A DNA stretch of 64,000 nt. Source: Candidatus Saccharimonadota bacterium (GTDB taxonomy: Bacteria > Patescibacteriota > Saccharimonadia > Saccharimonadales > Saccharimonadaceae). Position numbers and translations under genes: made by a program. Of the stretch, positions 62,506 to 64,000 are shown piece by piece. Position 1 is the stretch's first letter. Every line of letters begins with the position of its first letter. The stretch spans positions 248,001-312,000 of the forward strand of contig JAUCSD010000001.1 of the NCBI GenBank assembly GCA_030445245.1, in the 5' to 3' direction. The notes under the pieces are model-generated. The model was not told the origin of the DNA and made no database searches. It saw only the letters and a list, made by a program, of their open reading frames with translations.

Positions 62506-62784
62506 TTATGCCACAGGTGCGTTGCGTTTCCGCGGTTTGCGGATAGCAACGATGAGTCCAGCGAGACAGAGGGCCCATGTGATCAGAGCCCATGCCGTTC
62601 CCGCATGCCACTGAGGCTCTTCCCATGACGGGTAGTACTCTGTGATGAGCGTGAAGAACGCACCGGCGCCAAGAAGATTGGCGAGCCAGCCCCAAACCGC
62701 ACGACCCCGCGTCGCGGATGTGAGCGGAATGAGTAGCATGCCGATCTCCGATAGGATTACCAGGCAAAAAATAGCCGTAGCCAT
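62506..62784 (-). CDS. GC-rich small membrane orphan, 92 residues
   Basis: Not recognised. Three membrane segments (about 3-20, 33-48, 60-80) and a basic tail RKPRKRNAPVA. GAAGGGAAA precedes the ATG. A perfect-looking promoter lies upstream and a complex GC-rich hairpin (about 62425-62505, CACCGAAAATAGC and inverted copies) downstream. Sole gene in the first interval after tRNA-Trp, antisense to the tRNA. Confidence 0.6.
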   Translation of the reverse strand: MATAIFCLVILSEIGMLLIPLTSATRGRAVWGWLANLLGAGAFFTLITEYYPSWEEPQWHAGTAWALITWALCLAGLIVAIRKPRKRNAPVA

Positions 62785-62826
62785 TGCGTTTCCCTTCGGC
62801 TCCGTATTGTCAATGTGACATTTAAT

Positions 62827-62855
62827 ATTATATCATACAATATTGCTTAAGTCAA
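62827..62855 (-). promoter_or_regulatory. Promoter of membrane orphan
   Basis: Minus strand TTGACT (62855-62850), 17 bases, TATAAT (62832-62827), near consensus. Confidence 0.78.
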
Positions 62856-62870
62856 TCATCCAGTAAAATT

Positions 62871-62941
62871 AGTTCGAAGTGCGTCCATGAGGGGCTGCCA
62901 AGTATAAGCAGTATAGACGAGTCCCATTTCGGAGACTTTTT
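62871..62941 (+). repeat. Degenerate tRNA-Trp 3'-end copy with hairpin (unit A)
   Basis: AGTTCGAAGTGCGTCC recalls the T-arm GGTTCGAGTCC; then GGGGCTGCCAAGTATAAGCA matches CTGCCAAGCATAAGCA, the last bases of tRNA-Trp plus 8-9 bases past its CCA, with one change. A hairpin like the tRNA terminator follows (GAGTCC..GGAGACTTTTT). The acceptor stem is rearranged; it cannot be a working tRNA. Confidence 0.8.
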
Positions 62942-62955
62942 GTTATTATAGGATT

Positions 62956-63495
62956 ATGAAACCACGATTCATTTACATGCATGGAAATCAAACGACACAT
63001 TGGTCTTTCGCGTGGGCAAAATGGCTTGAACGTGAATTGAAGACTCTTGGCTACGATACTTTCTTTGAGACAATGCCGGATTCAATCATTGCGAGAAAAG
63101 AGTATTGGCTTCCATTTCTGAAGGATCAAGCAAAAGTCACGGAGGATGATGTAATAATTGGCTGGTCAACCGGAGCGGTTGCGGCAATGAGATATGCAGA
63201 GAACAATAAGATCGCGGGAAGTGTCCTTATCTCCCCGTGTTATACAGACCTTGATGATGAACTTGAGAAACAAAGCGGCTATTATGATAATCCATGGAAT
63301 TGGGAAGCTATAAGATCTAATCAGTCGAGTATTGCGCTCATATACGGTGATGATGATCCGTATATTAAGCAGGCAGAATTTGAAGAAATTGCAGAATATT
63401 TGGAACCAGCCGTTCTTAAAATTACTGGAGGAAAACACTTTATTGAACAAAATGAGTTTCCTGAACTTCTAAGCTATATTCGACAGACGTATTAG
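62956..63495 (+). CDS. Alpha/beta hydrolase, RBBP9/YdeN-like
   Basis: 179 residues with MHGNQTTHWSFAW near the start (oxyanion region), nucleophile in IGWSTGAVAAMRYA, Asp in YGDDDPY and His in GGKHFIE: a complete Ser-Asp-His triad. It is a small soluble serine hydrolase, substrate unknown. TATTAT, inside the end of unit A, ends six bases before the ATG. The stop codon touches unit B. Sole gene between units A and B. Confidence 0.88.
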   Translation: MKPRFIYMHGNQTTHWSFAWAKWLERELKTLGYDTFFETMPDSIIARKEYWLPFLKDQAKVTEDDVIIGWSTGAVAAMRYAENNKIAGSVLISPCYTDLDDELEKQSGYYDNPWNWEAIRSNQSSIALIYGDDDPYIKQAEFEEIAEYLEPAVLKITGGKHFIEQNEFPELLSYIRQTY

Positions 63496-63567
63496 AAGTT
63501 CGAAGTCGTCCACTAGGGGCTGCCAAGCATAAGCAGTATAGAAAGACCTTTACAAGAAGTCTTTTTC
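63496..63567 (+). repeat. Degenerate tRNA-Trp 3'-end copy with hairpin (unit B)
   Basis: AGTTCGAAGTCGTCC, then GGGGCTGCCAAGCATAAGCA, identical over CTGCCAAGCATAAGCA with the end of tRNA-Trp and its flank, then AAGAC..GTCTTTTTC hairpin. It shares AGCAGTATAG with unit A but not with the tRNA locus, so A and B are closer to each other. Confidence 0.82.
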
Positions 63568-63674
63568 ATTTTGATTCAATCTATACGAGGTATGATTTCA
63601 GATGAGAATGTCATTCTTGATTAGTCGAAGCCTTACTTTAATAAGAGAATTTCATTTTCTCTAGAACTGTTGTT

Positions 63675-64000
63675 CTATCGTGGATCGGTAAAGTCATAAA
63701 ATTTAATGCTCTCGACTTCCATGCGCCACGTGTCCATGGCGGAGTCAATCTTACCTCCACCACTACCTCCCATTGCGAGATTTAGAATGGCGTAAAATTT
63801 ATTCCCATTGCCGAATGGCCATTCGTCCGGATTCTCAGATGGTTTCCTAACCTCATAGTACGGCGTTCCATCAAGTGTCCAGACGATTCCCGTTGGCGTA
63901 ACTTCTACGCCGTAAGTGTGAAATCCATCTTCACTATCGGGTAGCATGATTCGCTTCTCTTGACTCTTAGCGTGCGTATGAACCGTGGCTTCAATTTGAC
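63675..64000 (-). CDS. Glycoside hydrolase family 16-like, 5' part beyond window
   Basis: The frame is open to the window end: QIEATVHTH then DGFHTYGVEVTPTGIVWTLDG and ILNLAMGGSGGG, the C-terminal half of GH16 enzymes (beta-glucanase, laminarinase), with the region after the catalytic EIDxxE motif visible. It would cleave beta-1,3(4)-glucans outside the cell. The catalytic residues and any signal peptide are outside the window. It follows tRNA-like unit B. Confidence 0.82.
   Translation of the reverse strand, partial: QIEATVHTHAKSQEKRIMLPDSEDGFHTYGVEVTPTGIVWTLDGTPYYEVRKPSENPDEWPFGNGNKFYAILNLAMGGSGGGKIDSAMDTWRMEVESIKFYDFTDPR

Noticed and set aside
62908-62940. GACGAGTCC..GGAGAC next to unit A as a second hammerhead
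   Set aside because: It lacks CUGANGA and GAAA; it is the terminator-like hairpin of the tRNA-like unit.
1-64000. CRISPR array
   Set aside because: No regularly spaced identical short repeats; the tRNA-like units are irregular in spacing and diverged.
1-64000. Recoded UGA as in Gracilibacteria
   Set aside because: Core genes end at UGA, UAA and UAG alike and contain no in-frame UGA; the single case at 30115 is in a foreign-looking gene.

Overview
The window reads as a stretch of a small-genome bacterium, most likely a Patescibacterium (CPR) of the Saccharibacteria (TM7) type. This is inferred from compact genes, many leaderless genes, standard use of UGA as stop, a ribosomal L1 with a long N-terminal extension, zinc-less DnaX and RecR, prepilin-like genes, an LPHTG-anchored surface protein and a LytR-CpsA-Psr protein. 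No rRNA gene or species marker allows a firm name.

Layout. 1-990 is the end of an alpha/beta hydrolase gene. 1000-4972 is an accessory block that ends at tRNA-Gln(UUG). It holds five degenerate copies of the tRNA-Gln 3' end, each with its own hairpin; between them lie a decayed YCII-family gene, a small peptide plus asparagine-synthetase-like enzyme pair, and a GC-rich orphan gene. 5025-15321 holds a P-type cation ATPase, GreA, a two-component system with an ABC exporter (one operon), an HxlR regulator, an ABC-2 exporter and YajQ. 15352-22031 has a Crp/Fnr-type regulator facing an exopolysaccharide operon (tiny membrane protein, degenerate sortase-like protein, family 2 glycosyltransferase, secreted protein), with a perfect CRP-type palindrome between them; a PAP2 phosphatase, a lipid kinase and an AI-2E family permease follow.

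22028-29835 is a minus-strand housekeeping run: cysS, DHH phosphoesterase, recR, ybaB, membrane glycosyltransferase, dnaB, dnaX. A GC-rich orphan, a DUF2797 gene, an OB-fold protein and a prepilin follow. 32936-36922 is an ilvB-ilvN-ridA-ilvA operon behind a complete attenuator with an isoleucine-rich leader peptide. 37253-54715 contains the secE-nusG-rplK-rplA-rplJ-rplL set, all on the minus strand but pulled apart by nucleotide-metabolism genes (tmk, cytidylyltransferase-like, HIT, CMP/dCMP deaminase-like, thyA, folA) and by several unrelated small genes. One of these, at 51489-51971, is followed by a near-canonical hammerhead ribozyme.

54826-62242 holds a glycosyltransferase, a PAS histidine kinase, a YgjP-like metalloprotease, a P-loop kinase, a PKD-repeat surface protein and a DUF475 membrane protein. 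62295-64000 is tRNA-Trp(CCA) followed by a second series of degenerate tRNA 3' ends, separating three unrelated genes.

The most notable feature is the pair of tRNA-anchored, integron-like gene series at tRNA-Gln and tRNA-Trp. In both, partial tRNA 3' ends plus terminator-like hairpins recur downstream of an intact tRNA, usually with a single gene in each interval. Next come the hammerhead ribozyme, the ilv attenuator and the stand-alone peptide/cyclase-like pair. No recombinase gene is visible in the window.
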